Source: Catenulispora pinisilvae (GTDB lineage: Bacteria; Actinomycetota; Actinomycetes; Streptomycetales; Catenulisporaceae). From it: a stretch of 36,080 bases of DNA. The position numbers and the translations under genes are program-made. The notes under the pieces are model-generated. The model was not told the origin of the DNA. It saw nothing but the letters and a program-made list of their open reading frames with translations, and made no database searches. The DNA lies in assembly GCF_015356865.1 (NCBI RefSeq), contig NZ_JAAFZA010000099.1:1-36080 (forward strand), given 5' to 3'. Below, piece by piece: positions 1 to 6,549 of the stretch (its first letter is position 1; each line of letters opens with the position of its first letter).

Positions 1-55
1 GGGTTGAGGCGGGGACGGCGGCTTCGGGAGCCGTCTGGATCTGTGGTTCGGCCAT
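1..55 (-). CDS. possible start of a leftward gene cut by the left edge
   Basis: On the minus strand an ATG at 55-53 opens a frame that stays open to the edge. It gives 18 residues beginning MAEPQIQTAPEAA, a Pro/Ala-rich start typical of actinobacterial protein N-termini. There is no Shine-Dalgarno sequence. A TACCGT hexamer (minus strand, complement of 62-67) ends six bases before the ATG, which would suit a leaderless transcript. The fragment is too short to identify a family, and chance cannot be excluded. From here to the iron box at 242 no other gene is convincing. Confidence 0.25.
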   Translation of the reverse strand, partial: MAEPQIQTAPEAAVPAST

Positions 56-190
56 GTGTCGACGGTAGGTTGGGCGCCGCTGGTTGCCGCGCGGTTCGAT
101 GGTCATGCAGGTGGGGAATCCGGACAGGTTATGCGCTCGGCCCGATCATGTGGAAGTGGGGCGGGGGCACTGGACGCGGTCGGAGACCTT

Positions 191-223
191 GAACCGGTGC
201 CCAACCGGTACCGAACCGGCGCC
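191..223. repeat. three tandem 11-bp repeats upstream of the siderophore gene
   Basis: Three consecutive 11-mers of the form gaaccggtgcc / caaccggtacc / gaaccggcgcc lie at 191-201, 202-212 and 213-223. The 11-bp period places each copy on the same face of the helix, the geometry of direct-repeat activator sites such as SARP boxes. They end about 18 bp before the iron box. A regulatory role is inferred from position only. Confidence 0.55.
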
Positions 224-241
224 ACCGTCTAAGCTATGCAC

Positions 242-260
242 TTAGGTAAGCCTAACTATG
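242..260 (+). promoter_or_regulatory. iron box (DmdR/IdeR-type operator)
   Basis: The sequence TTAGGTAAGCCTAAC at 242-256 matches the first 15 positions of the actinobacterial DmdR/IdeR consensus (TWAGGTWAGSCTWACCTWA) without error; the last four positions diverge. It contains the inverted core TTAGG-TAAG-CCTAA. The box lies immediately before the Shine-Dalgarno (GGAGG at 260-264) of the siderophore-interacting protein, so binding by the iron-loaded repressor would block transcription of that gene. Known family behaviour predicts expression under iron starvation. Confidence 0.8.
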
Positions 261-272
261 GAGGTGTCCTTC

Positions 273-1028
273 GTGGCACGCACACGCCATCCCTTCATCG
301 TGCGCCGCACGGAACGCCTGAACGACCACCTGATCCGGGTGCACCTCGGCGGTCCGGGTTTCACGACCTTCCAACCCAGCGAGTTCACCGACTCCTACGT
401 CAAGCTGCTGTTCCCCGCGCCGGACGGCGAGGTCACGCGCACCTACACCGTCCGCGCGGTCGACACCGCGGCGCAGACCATCGCGATCGACTTCGTCTAT
501 CACGGCGACGAGGGCGTGGCCGGGCCCTGGGCGGCGGCCGCTCAGCCGGGCGACGAGATCGGCCTGTTCGGTCCCGGTGGGGCCTACGCGCCGCGCGCCG
601 ACGCGGACTGGCACCTGCTGGCCGGGGACATGTCGGCGCTGCCGGCGATCTCCGCCGCGTGCGCCGCTCTTCCGGCGGCCGCCGTGGGTCGGGTGTTCGT
701 CGAGGTCGCCGGGCCCGCTGACGAACTCGACTTCGCCCGGCCCGAAGGCGTGGAGCTCACGTGGATCCACAGCGACGGCACCGCGCCCGGGGAGGCGCTG
801 GCCAAGGCCGTGCGCGCGGAGCCGTGGCGCGACGGGCTGGTGCACGTCTTCATCCACGGCGAGGCGCAGGCGGTCATGCACGACCTGCGGCCGTACGTCC
901 GCAAGGAGCACGGGGTGGCGGCCGACTGGGCGTCGATCTCCGGCTACTGGCGGCGCGGGCGCACGGAGGAGGGCTTCCGGCAGTGGAAGCGCGACCTCGC
1001 CGAGCGCGAGGAGGCGCCGGTCGGGTAG
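273..1028 (+). CDS. siderophore-interacting protein (FAD-binding ferric-siderophore reductase)
   Basis: This 251-residue cytoplasmic flavoprotein of the SIP/ViuB family would reduce imported ferric siderophores with NAD(P)H to release ferrous iron. The N-terminal FAD-binding beta-barrel carries the RTYTVR motif (residues 56-61), which holds the flavin. The stretch HGDEGVAGPWA and the FGPGG turn follow. The C-terminal NAD(P)H-binding half contains GDMSALPAI and ends with the family's SISGYWRRGRTEEGFRQWK block. Length is typical. GTG at 273 is preferred over ATG at 258 because GGAGGT (260-265) sits seven bases before it, while ATG 258 lies inside the iron box with no ribosome site. It stands alone; the next gene is 155 bp away, and that gap shows only small palindromes (for example GCAGCGCTGC). 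Iron regulation is predicted from the upstream box. Confidence 0.9.
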   Translation: MARTRHPFIVRRTERLNDHLIRVHLGGPGFTTFQPSEFTDSYVKLLFPAPDGEVTRTYTVRAVDTAAQTIAIDFVYHGDEGVAGPWAAAAQPGDEIGLFGPGGAYAPRADADWHLLAGDMSALPAISAACAALPAAAVGRVFVEVAGPADELDFARPEGVELTWIHSDGTAPGEALAKAVRAEPWRDGLVHVFIHGEAQAVMHDLRPYVRKEHGVAADWASISGYWRRGRTEEGFRQWKRDLAEREEAPVG

Positions 1029-1183
1029 TTCGCGGAGTCGCAGCGCTGCCTGGCTTGAGCCGGGCCGGGCCATTAGGTGCTTTCTCTGGTTACTAATGCC
1101 ATCCACCTCTCTGAAGTGCTCGTTCTACGATCAGTGCGCCGTACTGACGGCGTTGACATCGAACGAGTCCCAAGGAGAGAGCA

Positions 1184-2011
1184 ATGGCTCAGCAGAACGG
1201 ACCGATATCCCAGCAACCGCAAGCGCTCCCGGAATCCGCACGGGGGCGGCTTGCGCAGTCGCAGCAGGGCCGGCCCTGCTTCACGTCCGATTTGTCAGTG
1301 AACGAATTCGTGCTCGCCACCCAGGCCGGGTTCATGCCCGTGGGGCTGGTGATGGGGACGAGCATCTACCACATCGGCTTGCAGCCGGCCCGGTGGAACA
1401 CCAGTCAGGAGCTGACGGTGTTGACGCAGGCGATGTACACGGCGCGCGAGTTGGCGATGGCCCGGATGGAAGCCGAGGCCGACATGCTGGGCGCGGACGG
1501 GGTCATCGGGGTGGAGGTGCGGGCCCGGCGGTACGTGTTCTCCTCGGAGATCATGGAGTTCGTCGCGATCGGGACCGCGGTGAAGGCGGAGAACACCAAC
1601 GTCTCGCTGCGGACGCCGGCCGGGCGGCCGTTCACCTCGCACCTGTCCGGGCAGGACTTCTGGACGCTGTGGCAGCACGGGTGGGTGCCGCGGGCGCTGG
1701 TGTTGGGGACGTGCGTCTATCACGTCGCGCACCTGACGTTCCGGCAGACGTTGCAGGCCTCGGGGCAGAACACGGAGCTGGGGACTTATACACAGGCTGT
1801 GTACGACGCGCGCGAGATCGCGATGGCGCGCATGCAGTACGAGGGAAGCCAGGTCGGGGCGGACGGCATCGTCGGGGTCGTGGTACACGAGAACGACTGG
1901 GTGTGGGGCGAGCACGGGATCGAGTTCTTCGCGATGGGGACTGCGGTCAGCAGGCTGCACCCGGATGCGGCGCCGGTGTCGCCGCAGATGACGATGCCGC
2001 TTTCGGGCTGA
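1184..2011 (+). CDS. tandem YbjQ-domain protein (two UPF0145 copies)
   Basis: This 275-residue protein is built from two copies of the YbjQ/UPF0145 domain (a putative heavy-metal-binding family, function unproven). Copy 1 spans about residues 28-143 and copy 2 about residues 145-265. Corresponding blocks repeat: CFTSDLS / PFTSHLS, LVMGTSIYHI / LVLGTCVYHV, TQAMYTARELAMARM / TQAVYDAREIAMARM, and GADGVIGVEV / GADGIVGVVV. Single-domain YbjQ proteins are about 105 residues and form pentamers, so this is an internal duplication and fusion. A Gln-rich leader of about 27 residues precedes copy 1. There is no signal peptide or membrane segment. ATG 1184 follows AAGGAGAG with good spacing. Neighbours give no functional clue. 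Confidence 0.85.
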   Translation: MAQQNGPISQQPQALPESARGRLAQSQQGRPCFTSDLSVNEFVLATQAGFMPVGLVMGTSIYHIGLQPARWNTSQELTVLTQAMYTARELAMARMEAEADMLGADGVIGVEVRARRYVFSSEIMEFVAIGTAVKAENTNVSLRTPAGRPFTSHLSGQDFWTLWQHGWVPRALVLGTCVYHVAHLTFRQTLQASGQNTELGTYTQAVYDAREIAMARMQYEGSQVGADGIVGVVVHENDWVWGEHGIEFFAMGTAVSRLHPDAAPVSPQMTMPLSG

Positions 2012-2062
2012 GGCCGGGGCACCGGGGGCACGGGGGGCACTGACGGGTCGGCAGGTGAGTCA

Positions 2063-2090
2063 GCCGCATCGTTACGGAGGATGATGCGGC
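2063..2090. terminator. hairpin between convergent genes
   Basis: A perfect 8-bp inverted repeat, GCCGCATC (2063-2070) and GATGCGGC (2083-2090), has a 12-base loop. It lies 52 bp after the YbjQ-domain gene, which is transcribed toward it, and 22 bp before the end of the oppositely transcribed monooxygenase. There is no U-tract, as is usual for actinomycete terminators. A bidirectional terminator is likely. Confidence 0.5.
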
Positions 2091-2110
2091 GCCCTGATTG
2101 AGTCAGGCCA

Positions 2111-2127
2111 GCTAGCGCGCCGCTAGC
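2111..2127 (-). terminator. hairpin over the monooxygenase stop codon
   Basis: GCTAGCG-CGC-CGCTAGC is a perfect 7-bp stem with a 3-base loop. The minus-strand stop codon of the FAD monooxygenase (2114-2112) lies inside it. Stem strength and placement suggest a terminator or 3'-end stabiliser for the leftward TetR-monooxygenase transcript. Confidence 0.45.
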
Positions 2128-3260
2128 GGAGTCGTCCACTCCAACTGCCGAGCCAACTCGTCATCGCTGAGCGCCGCCGGCCGTCCGCCCGCACCGTCCC
2201 TCGCCGGCGGGCGGCCGGCGCTCAGCGCGGCGCTGGCCGCGATGTTGTCCTCGACCCGGGGCCGGCGGACGCGCTCGTAATAGGCGAGCGCATCCGACAT
2301 GCTCGGCCTGTCGCGCAGCGCCTTGGCCAGGATGACCGCGTCCTCCATCGCCATCGAGGCGCCTTGCCCGGTGGCCGGAGAAGCGGCGTGCGCGGCGTCG
2401 CCGATGATCAGCGCCCGCAAGGTGTGCCAGGGGAGCCCGAGAGGGAGGTCGACCGCGTTGGTCACCATGAGCTGATCGCTGGTGGCCGCGATGATGGCCG
2501 CGGCCGGGGTGTCGTCGGGTTCGACGAGCGGGAGCAGGTGATCGCGCCATTGCGCCGACGTCGTGGTGGCGATCTCGTCGGCGGTGGCGCGCGGGCCGGT
2601 GACGCGTGCGAACCAGTAGGTCTCGCCGGTCGGGGAACAGGCCGCGCCGAAAGCGGTCGCGCTGCCGCGGATCATGGTGATCTGTTCGGTGTCCTTGGCC
2701 CGGGGTGCTTCGGTGGTGTAGCCGTAGAAGACCTTCTGCCCGGCGTAGCGCGGCTCGGCCGGGCTGATCAGCGACCGCACCGTCGAGTTCAGTCCGTCGG
2801 CCCCGATGAGGAGGTTGCCGCTCGCGGTGCGGCCGTCGGCGAACGTCGCCGTGACGCCGGCTGCGTCCTCAGTAAGGGAACTGAGACGCGCGCCGTGGTT
2901 GATCGGGATTCCCCGACGCCGCACCTCCTGTTGCAGCGCCACGGCGAGATCGGCGCGCCGTAGACAGCGGAAGCGGGTCAGCGGATCGTCGCGCTCGCCC
3001 AGCGGGGTGTCGGCGAGCGTGGCGCCGGTGGCGTCGAGCAGCCGGAGTCCGGTCAGCGGGAAGCCGAGTCCGGCGGCGACCTGCGCGGCCCCGAGTTGCC
3101 CCAAAGCACGCATCCCGTTGCCGGCCAAGGTGAGGAAAGCGCCCAGGTCCTCGCCGTTGTCCGGGTGTGCCTCGTAGACGGCGGCCTCGAAGCCCGCCTT
3201 GTGCAGGGCCAGGGCGGCGGCCGACCCGGCGATGCCGCCGCCGATGATCAGAATGCGCAT
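2112..3260 (-). CDS. FAD-dependent monooxygenase (PHBH-fold aromatic hydroxylase family)
   Basis: This 382-residue class A flavoprotein monooxygenase would use NAD(P)H and O2 to hydroxylate an aromatic or polyketide-like substrate. The N-terminal Rossmann dinucleotide motif is IIGGGIAGSAAALALHKAG (GxGxxG at residues 7-12), with YEAH ending the second strand. The central motif GADGLNSTVR lies near residue 153. The FAD pyrophosphate motif IIGDAAHAASPATGQGASMA is near residue 285. Length is normal for the family. It sits 68 bp downstream of, and co-directional with, a TetR regulator, and the divergent side carries an MFS exporter. That arrangement resembles antibiotic-inactivating oxygenases (TetX, Rox) or a tailoring oxygenase with export. 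Substrate cannot be told from sequence. The Shine-Dalgarno before ATG 3260 is weak. Confidence 0.87.
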   Translation of the reverse strand: MRILIIGGGIAGSAAALALHKAGFEAAVYEAHPDNGEDLGAFLTLAGNGMRALGQLGAAQVAAGLGFPLTGLRLLDATGATLADTPLGERDDPLTRFRCLRRADLAVALQQEVRRRGIPINHGARLSSLTEDAAGVTATFADGRTASGNLLIGADGLNSTVRSLISPAEPRYAGQKVFYGYTTEAPRAKDTEQITMIRGSATAFGAACSPTGETYWFARVTGPRATADEIATTTSAQWRDHLLPLVEPDDTPAAAIIAATSDQLMVTNAVDLPLGLPWHTLRALIIGDAAHAASPATGQGASMAMEDAVILAKALRDRPSMSDALAYYERVRRPRVEDNIAASAALSAGRPPARDGAGGRPAALSDDELARQLEWTTPLAAR

Positions 3261-3328
3261 ACCGTTGGCCCGCTTCCACCGGATTCGTTCGCTGGCCCCG
3301 ATCGTAGCGGCTTGTTCGGGTGCGAATG

Positions 3329-3940
3329 TCAGGGGGCGCGGTTGAGTTTGACGAGCGGCATGAACAGCTCGTCCACGATCGCGAGGATGCGTTCGGCGGG
3401 GATCGGCTTGTGCGTCATCAGCAACTCGTGGCGCATGAGGTCGAAGGGCATGGTCAGAACCGCCGCCGGGGTGGTGGCCAGGTTGATCTCGCCGCGTTCC
3501 TGCGCCCGGGCGAAGATGTCCTGCGACCAGCTGGATCCGGGGGTCAGCACCTTCTCGCGCACCTCGGCGGGGGTGAGGCCGGCGCTGGTCAGCAGGCCGG
3601 AGAAGGTGGCGCTCACGACGGTCGCGAATCCGACGCGGGCGGCGTGGGAGGCGGTGAGGATGGCGATCATGTCGTCGCGCAGGTTGCCGGTGTCGGGGAT
3701 GTCGACGGGGTGGGTCGTGCCGTAGTGCCGGATGGCGGCCAGGACCAGGTCGTCCTTGTTGGGCCAGCGGCGGTAGAGGACCGCCACGCCGGTCTTGGCC
3801 CGGGTCGCGATGGACTCCATCGTGAGCTTGGCGAAGCCGACGTCGACCAGCTCCTGCCAGGCGGAGTCCAGGATGGCGGTCTCCAGCTCTTCGCCGCGTC
3901 GCCGTTGGCGGGGGTGGGTCTGCTGCGCCTGGTCAGTCAC
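3329..3940 (-). CDS. TetR-family repressor of the divergent MFS/monooxygenase cassette
   Basis: This 203-residue DNA-binding regulator has its TetR N-terminal domain at about residues 16-65. The helix-turn-helix reads MESIATRAKTGVAVLYRRWP followed by NKDDLVLAAIRH, the hallmark of the family. The C-terminal half is a ligand and dimerisation domain with no recognisable specificity. The start is GTG at 3940. No Shine-Dalgarno is present, but a TAAACT hexamer (complement of 3948-3953) ends seven bases upstream, suggesting a leaderless mRNA. Two matched palindromes lie in the 107-bp gap to the MFS gene; one covers the regulator's own -35 zone and the other the MFS leader. Autorepression and repression of the exporter are therefore inferred. 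Confidence 0.9.
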   Translation of the reverse strand: MTDQAQQTHPRQRRRGEELETAILDSAWQELVDVGFAKLTMESIATRAKTGVAVLYRRWPNKDDLVLAAIRHYGTTHPVDIPDTGNLRDDMIAILTASHAARVGFATVVSATFSGLLTSAGLTPAEVREKVLTPGSSWSQDIFARAQERGEINLATTPAAVLTMPFDLMRHELLMTHKPIPAERILAIVDELFMPLVKLNRAP

Positions 3941-3947
3941 GGTCGCC

Positions 3948-3953
3948 AGTTTA
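3948..3953 (-). promoter_or_regulatory. candidate -10 element of the TetR gene (leaderless)
   Basis: The minus-strand hexamer TAAACT ends seven bases before the GTG start at 3940, so transcription would begin at or next to the start codon. No good -35 is visible. The palindrome at 3969-3990 covers where the -35 should lie. Confidence 0.35.
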
Positions 3954-3968
3954 GCGGCTCGCCGGAAA

Positions 3969-3990
3969 TAAGAGAGGCTTCCATTTCTTA
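3969..3990. promoter_or_regulatory. TetR operator 1 (imperfect palindrome)
   Basis: TAAGAGA (3969-3975), an 8-base spacer and TTTCTTA (3984-3990) form an inverted repeat with one mismatch. Arm sequence and spacer length equal those of operator 2, 42 bp away (centre to centre, four helical turns). Position over the regulator's presumed -35 suggests autorepression. Confidence 0.7.
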
Positions 3991-4009
3991 GCGGAGCGGT
4001 CTACTCTCG

Positions 4010-4033
4010 TTAAGAGAAGGATTCATCTCTTAA
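4010..4033. promoter_or_regulatory. TetR operator 2 (perfect palindrome)
   Basis: TTAAGAGA (4010-4017), the 8-base spacer AGGATTCA and TCTCTTAA (4026-4033) form a perfect 8-bp-arm inverted repeat. It lies 2 bp before the Shine-Dalgarno of the MFS gene, in the place expected for an operator overlapping its transcription start. It is AT-rich against a GC-rich background, which makes chance unlikely. Confidence 0.8.
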
Positions 4034-4047
4034 ATGGAGGGGGCATC

Positions 4048-5565
4048 ATGACGGCGGCAACGACGACGGCAGCGGCGGCGACAGAACCTGAGGGCGGGGG
4101 GAAGCTGGATCCGGCGGTGGTCAAGACCGCTCTGATCCTCATCGTCGGGGCGATGGCCGTGGTCTTCGACACCACGATCGTCAGCGTCGCGCTGCGCACG
4201 CTCTCGGTGAAGCTGGACACCTCGGTCTCGACGATCCAGTGGGTGGCCACCGGCTATCTGCTGGCGCTCGGCATCGCGGTGCCGCTCAGCACGTGGGGGT
4301 TGCAGCGCTTCGGGGGCAAACGGCTGTGGATGTTCTCGCTGGCGGTGTTCCTCGTCGGCTCGGTGGGGGCCAGCCTGGCGTGGAACGTCGGCGCGCTCAT
4401 CGGGTGGCGGGTGGTGCAGGGCATCGGGGGCGGGCTGATGCTCCCGGTGATGACCACGCTGATCTTCCAGGCGGCCGGGGGCAAGTCGCTCGGGCGGCTC
4501 GTCACCTACGTCGCGCTGCCGGCGCTGCTCGGGCCGATCCTCGGGCCGGTGATCGGCGGTGCGATTCTGACGCACCTTTCGTGGCGGTACATGTTCTGGG
4601 TGAACGTGCCCTTCTGCGTCGTCGGCATGCTGCTCGCCTGGCGGTACCTCAAGATCGACGGGGAGGGGAGCGGCGGGGCCGGCGCGAGTGGCGGGAGCCA
4701 GGAGGCAGCCGCGACGGTCCCGGCGGCCGCGCCGACTGCGGCAGTCAAGCCGAAGCTCGACGTGTTCGGGCTCGCGCTGCTCGCACCGGGCACGTCGGCC
4801 GTGCTGCTGGGCCTGGCCAACGCGGGCACGGGGTCCGGGTTCGGGCACGCCAACGTGATCATCCCGCTCGTCATCGGCGTCGTGCTGCTGGTCGCGTTCG
4901 TCGGCTATGCGCTGCGCAAGAGCAGCCCGCTGGTCGAGATCCGGCTGCTCGCAAAGCGATCCGTCGCCTCTTCCAGCTCCGTGCTGTTCTTCTCGGGCTT
5001 CTCCTTGTACGGCGCGATGCTGCTGATGCCGCTGTACTACCAGGAGGTCCGTGGGGCCACGGCGCTGTCCGCGGGCCTCATGCTCGTCCCGCAGGGAGTG
5101 GGCACGCTGTTGTCGCGGACCGTGGCCGGCGGCGTCATCGACCGGTTCGGCGCGCGCGTCATCGCCTCGGCCGGCTTCGCGGTCGTCGCGCTGGCGACGA
5201 TCCCGTTCGCCCTGGCCGGGCCGCACACCAACGAGTGGCAGCTCGCCGCGTGGATGGTCGTGCGCGGGTTCGGCCTCGGGGCCGTGACGATGCCGGTGAT
5301 GGTCGCCGGGTACGTCGGGCTGACCAAGCAGGAGATCCCGCATTCCAGCGTGCTGACAAGGACCGCGCAGCAGATCGGCGGCTCGTTCGGCACCGCGGTG
5401 CTGGCGGTGATCCTTCAGGGCGGCATCGCCGCGCATCCGACCGCACCGGCGAACGCGTTCCACGCGGCGTTCTGGTGGTCGGCGGGCTTCTCGGCCGTCG
5501 CGGTGCTGTTGTCTGTGACGCTTCCAGGAGTAGCGAGGACGCCCAGTGGCCGCGACGGAGCTTAG
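4048..5565 (+). CDS. MFS multidrug exporter, DHA2 (EmrB/QacA) family
   Basis: This 505-residue integral membrane drug:proton antiporter has about 14 hydrophobic segments. Motif A-like LQRFGGKRLWMFSLAVFLVG follows the second helix. GWRVVQGIGGGLMLPVM is the conserved helix-4 region, and LGPILGPVIGG is the antiporter motif C in helix 5. A low-complexity Gly/Ala/Ser linker of about 40 residues (about 205-245) separates the two halves as a cytoplasmic loop. ATG 4048 follows GGAGGGGG at 4036-4043. It is divergent from the TetR gene and preceded by operator 2, so induction by a TetR ligand is likely. Together with the monooxygenase it forms a resistance-like cassette; the exported compound is unknown. 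The sirtuin gene follows after 9 bp. Confidence 0.92.
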   Translation: MTAATTTAAAATEPEGGGKLDPAVVKTALILIVGAMAVVFDTTIVSVALRTLSVKLDTSVSTIQWVATGYLLALGIAVPLSTWGLQRFGGKRLWMFSLAVFLVGSVGASLAWNVGALIGWRVVQGIGGGLMLPVMTTLIFQAAGGKSLGRLVTYVALPALLGPILGPVIGGAILTHLSWRYMFWVNVPFCVVGMLLAWRYLKIDGEGSGGAGASGGSQEAAATVPAAAPTAAVKPKLDVFGLALLAPGTSAVLLGLANAGTGSGFGHANVIIPLVIGVVLLVAFVGYALRKSSPLVEIRLLAKRSVASSSSVLFFSGFSLYGAMLLMPLYYQEVRGATALSAGLMLVPQGVGTLLSRTVAGGVIDRFGARVIASAGFAVVALATIPFALAGPHTNEWQLAAWMVVRGFGLGAVTMPVMVAGYVGLTKQEIPHSSVLTRTAQQIGGSFGTAVLAVILQGGIAAHPTAPANAFHAAFWWSAGFSAVAVLLSVTLPGVARTPSGRDGA

Positions 5566-5574
5566 GCTGGTGGG

Positions 5575-6471
5575 GTGCGTACGCGACCGACGTTGACTTG
5601 GGAGCCGACCGGCGAGTTCTTCGCCCGCACGACGAGGCTGGACGCCATGGTGGAACTGGTGGCGGACTGCGGGGTCGTGGTGCTGAGCGGGGCGGGGTTG
5701 TCCACGGAGTCCGGGATCCCGGACTACCGCGGGGAGTCCGGGGCGTTGCGAAAGCACACGCCGATGACCTTCGAGGACTTCGTGGGCAGCGCCGAGGCGC
5801 GCCAGCGGTACTGGGCGCGGAGCCACCTCGGGTGGCGGGCGATGGCCGGGGCGCAGCCCAACGTCGGGCACCGCGCGGTCGCCGCGCTGCGGGCCTCGGG
5901 CCACGTCGGCGGGGTGATCACGCAGAACGTGGACGGTCTGCACCAGGCGGCGGGGACGCCGCCGGAGGTGGTGGATCTGCACGGCAGCCTGGATCGCGTC
6001 GTCTGCCTCACCTGCGGGACGCTCAGCGCGCGCACCGAGTTGGAGCGGCGGCTGAACGAGGCCAACCCGGTGTTCGACGGGGTCGCCGCCCGGATCAACC
6101 CGGACGGGGACGTGGACCTCGACGAGGACGCGGTGCTGCGGTTCCGGTCGGTGGACTGCGATTCGTGCGGCGACGGGGTGCTGAAACCGGACGTGGTGTT
6201 CTTCGGCGAGAACGTGCCGAAGTCGCGCGTCGACCGGTGCAACGAGTTGGTGGACGGCGCGGCGGCGCTGCTGGTGCTGGGCTCGTCCTTGACGGTGATG
6301 TCGGGGCTGCGGTTCGTGCGGCGCGCGGCCGAGGCGGGCAAGCCGGTGGTGATCGTCAACAAGGGGGCGACGCGGGGCGACCGCTATGCGTCGGCCCGGA
6401 TCGAGGCGCCGTTGGGAGCGGCGCTCGTGGAGCTGGTGGGACTGGTGGGAGCGGAACCGGTGACCGGTTAG
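5575..6471 (+). CDS. NAD-dependent protein deacylase (class II sirtuin)
   Basis: This 298-residue Sir2-family enzyme would remove acyl groups from lysines using NAD+, giving nicotinamide and O-acyl-ADP-ribose. Visible motifs are GAGLSTESGIPDYRG (from residue 39, NAD binding), ITQNVDGLH (115-123), the catalytic His136 in VDLHGS, LKPDVVFFGE, and GSSLTVMSG. The zinc site is C144-x2-C147 and C195-x2-C198. About 47 residues separate the pairs, the long insert seen in SIRT4-like class II bacterial sirtuins. The start is GTG 5575, 9 bp after the MFS stop with a GGTGGGG ribosome site, so the two are probably co-transcribed. The functional link to the exporter is unclear. Confidence 0.93.
   Translation: MRTRPTLTWEPTGEFFARTTRLDAMVELVADCGVVVLSGAGLSTESGIPDYRGESGALRKHTPMTFEDFVGSAEARQRYWARSHLGWRAMAGAQPNVGHRAVAALRASGHVGGVITQNVDGLHQAAGTPPEVVDLHGSLDRVVCLTCGTLSARTELERRLNEANPVFDGVAARINPDGDVDLDEDAVLRFRSVDCDSCGDGVLKPDVVFFGENVPKSRVDRCNELVDGAAALLVLGSSLTVMSGLRFVRRAAEAGKPVVIVNKGATRGDRYASARIEAPLGAALVELVGLVGAEPVTG
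6455..6469 (+). terminator. small hairpin at the sirtuin stop
   Basis: AACCGG-TGA-CCGGTT is a perfect 6-bp stem with a 3-base loop ending at the first base of the sirtuin stop codon. It may help end the rightward transcript before the convergent glycosyltransferase gene. It is short, so confidence is low. Confidence 0.3.
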
Positions 6472-6475
6472 GTTC

Positions 6476-6499
6476 CCAGGTCCAGGTCCAGGTCCAGGT
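6476..6499. repeat. four perfect CCAGGT hexamers between convergent genes
   Basis: CCAGGT is repeated four times without error at 6476-6499. Short arms GTTCC (6472-6476) and GGAAC (6501-6505) flank it, so the whole could fold as a loose stem. It lies in the 78-bp gap between the sirtuin and the convergent glycosyltransferase, which holds nothing else recognisable. Confidence 0.75.
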
Positions 6500-6549
6500 A
6501 GGAACGAGTGCGGGTTGCGGTGTCTGGTCGTGCGGTCAGGTTCGTCCGG

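Noticed and set aside
4-192. 62-residue open frame at the left edge, plus strand
   Set aside because: Arg/Gly/Trp-rich low-complexity translation, no ribosome site, no family resemblance; typical GC-rich chance frame.
1126-1131. TACGAT as -10 for the YbjQ-domain gene
   Set aside because: No acceptable -35 at the right distance; a TTGACA at 1154-1159 is too close to the start to serve it.
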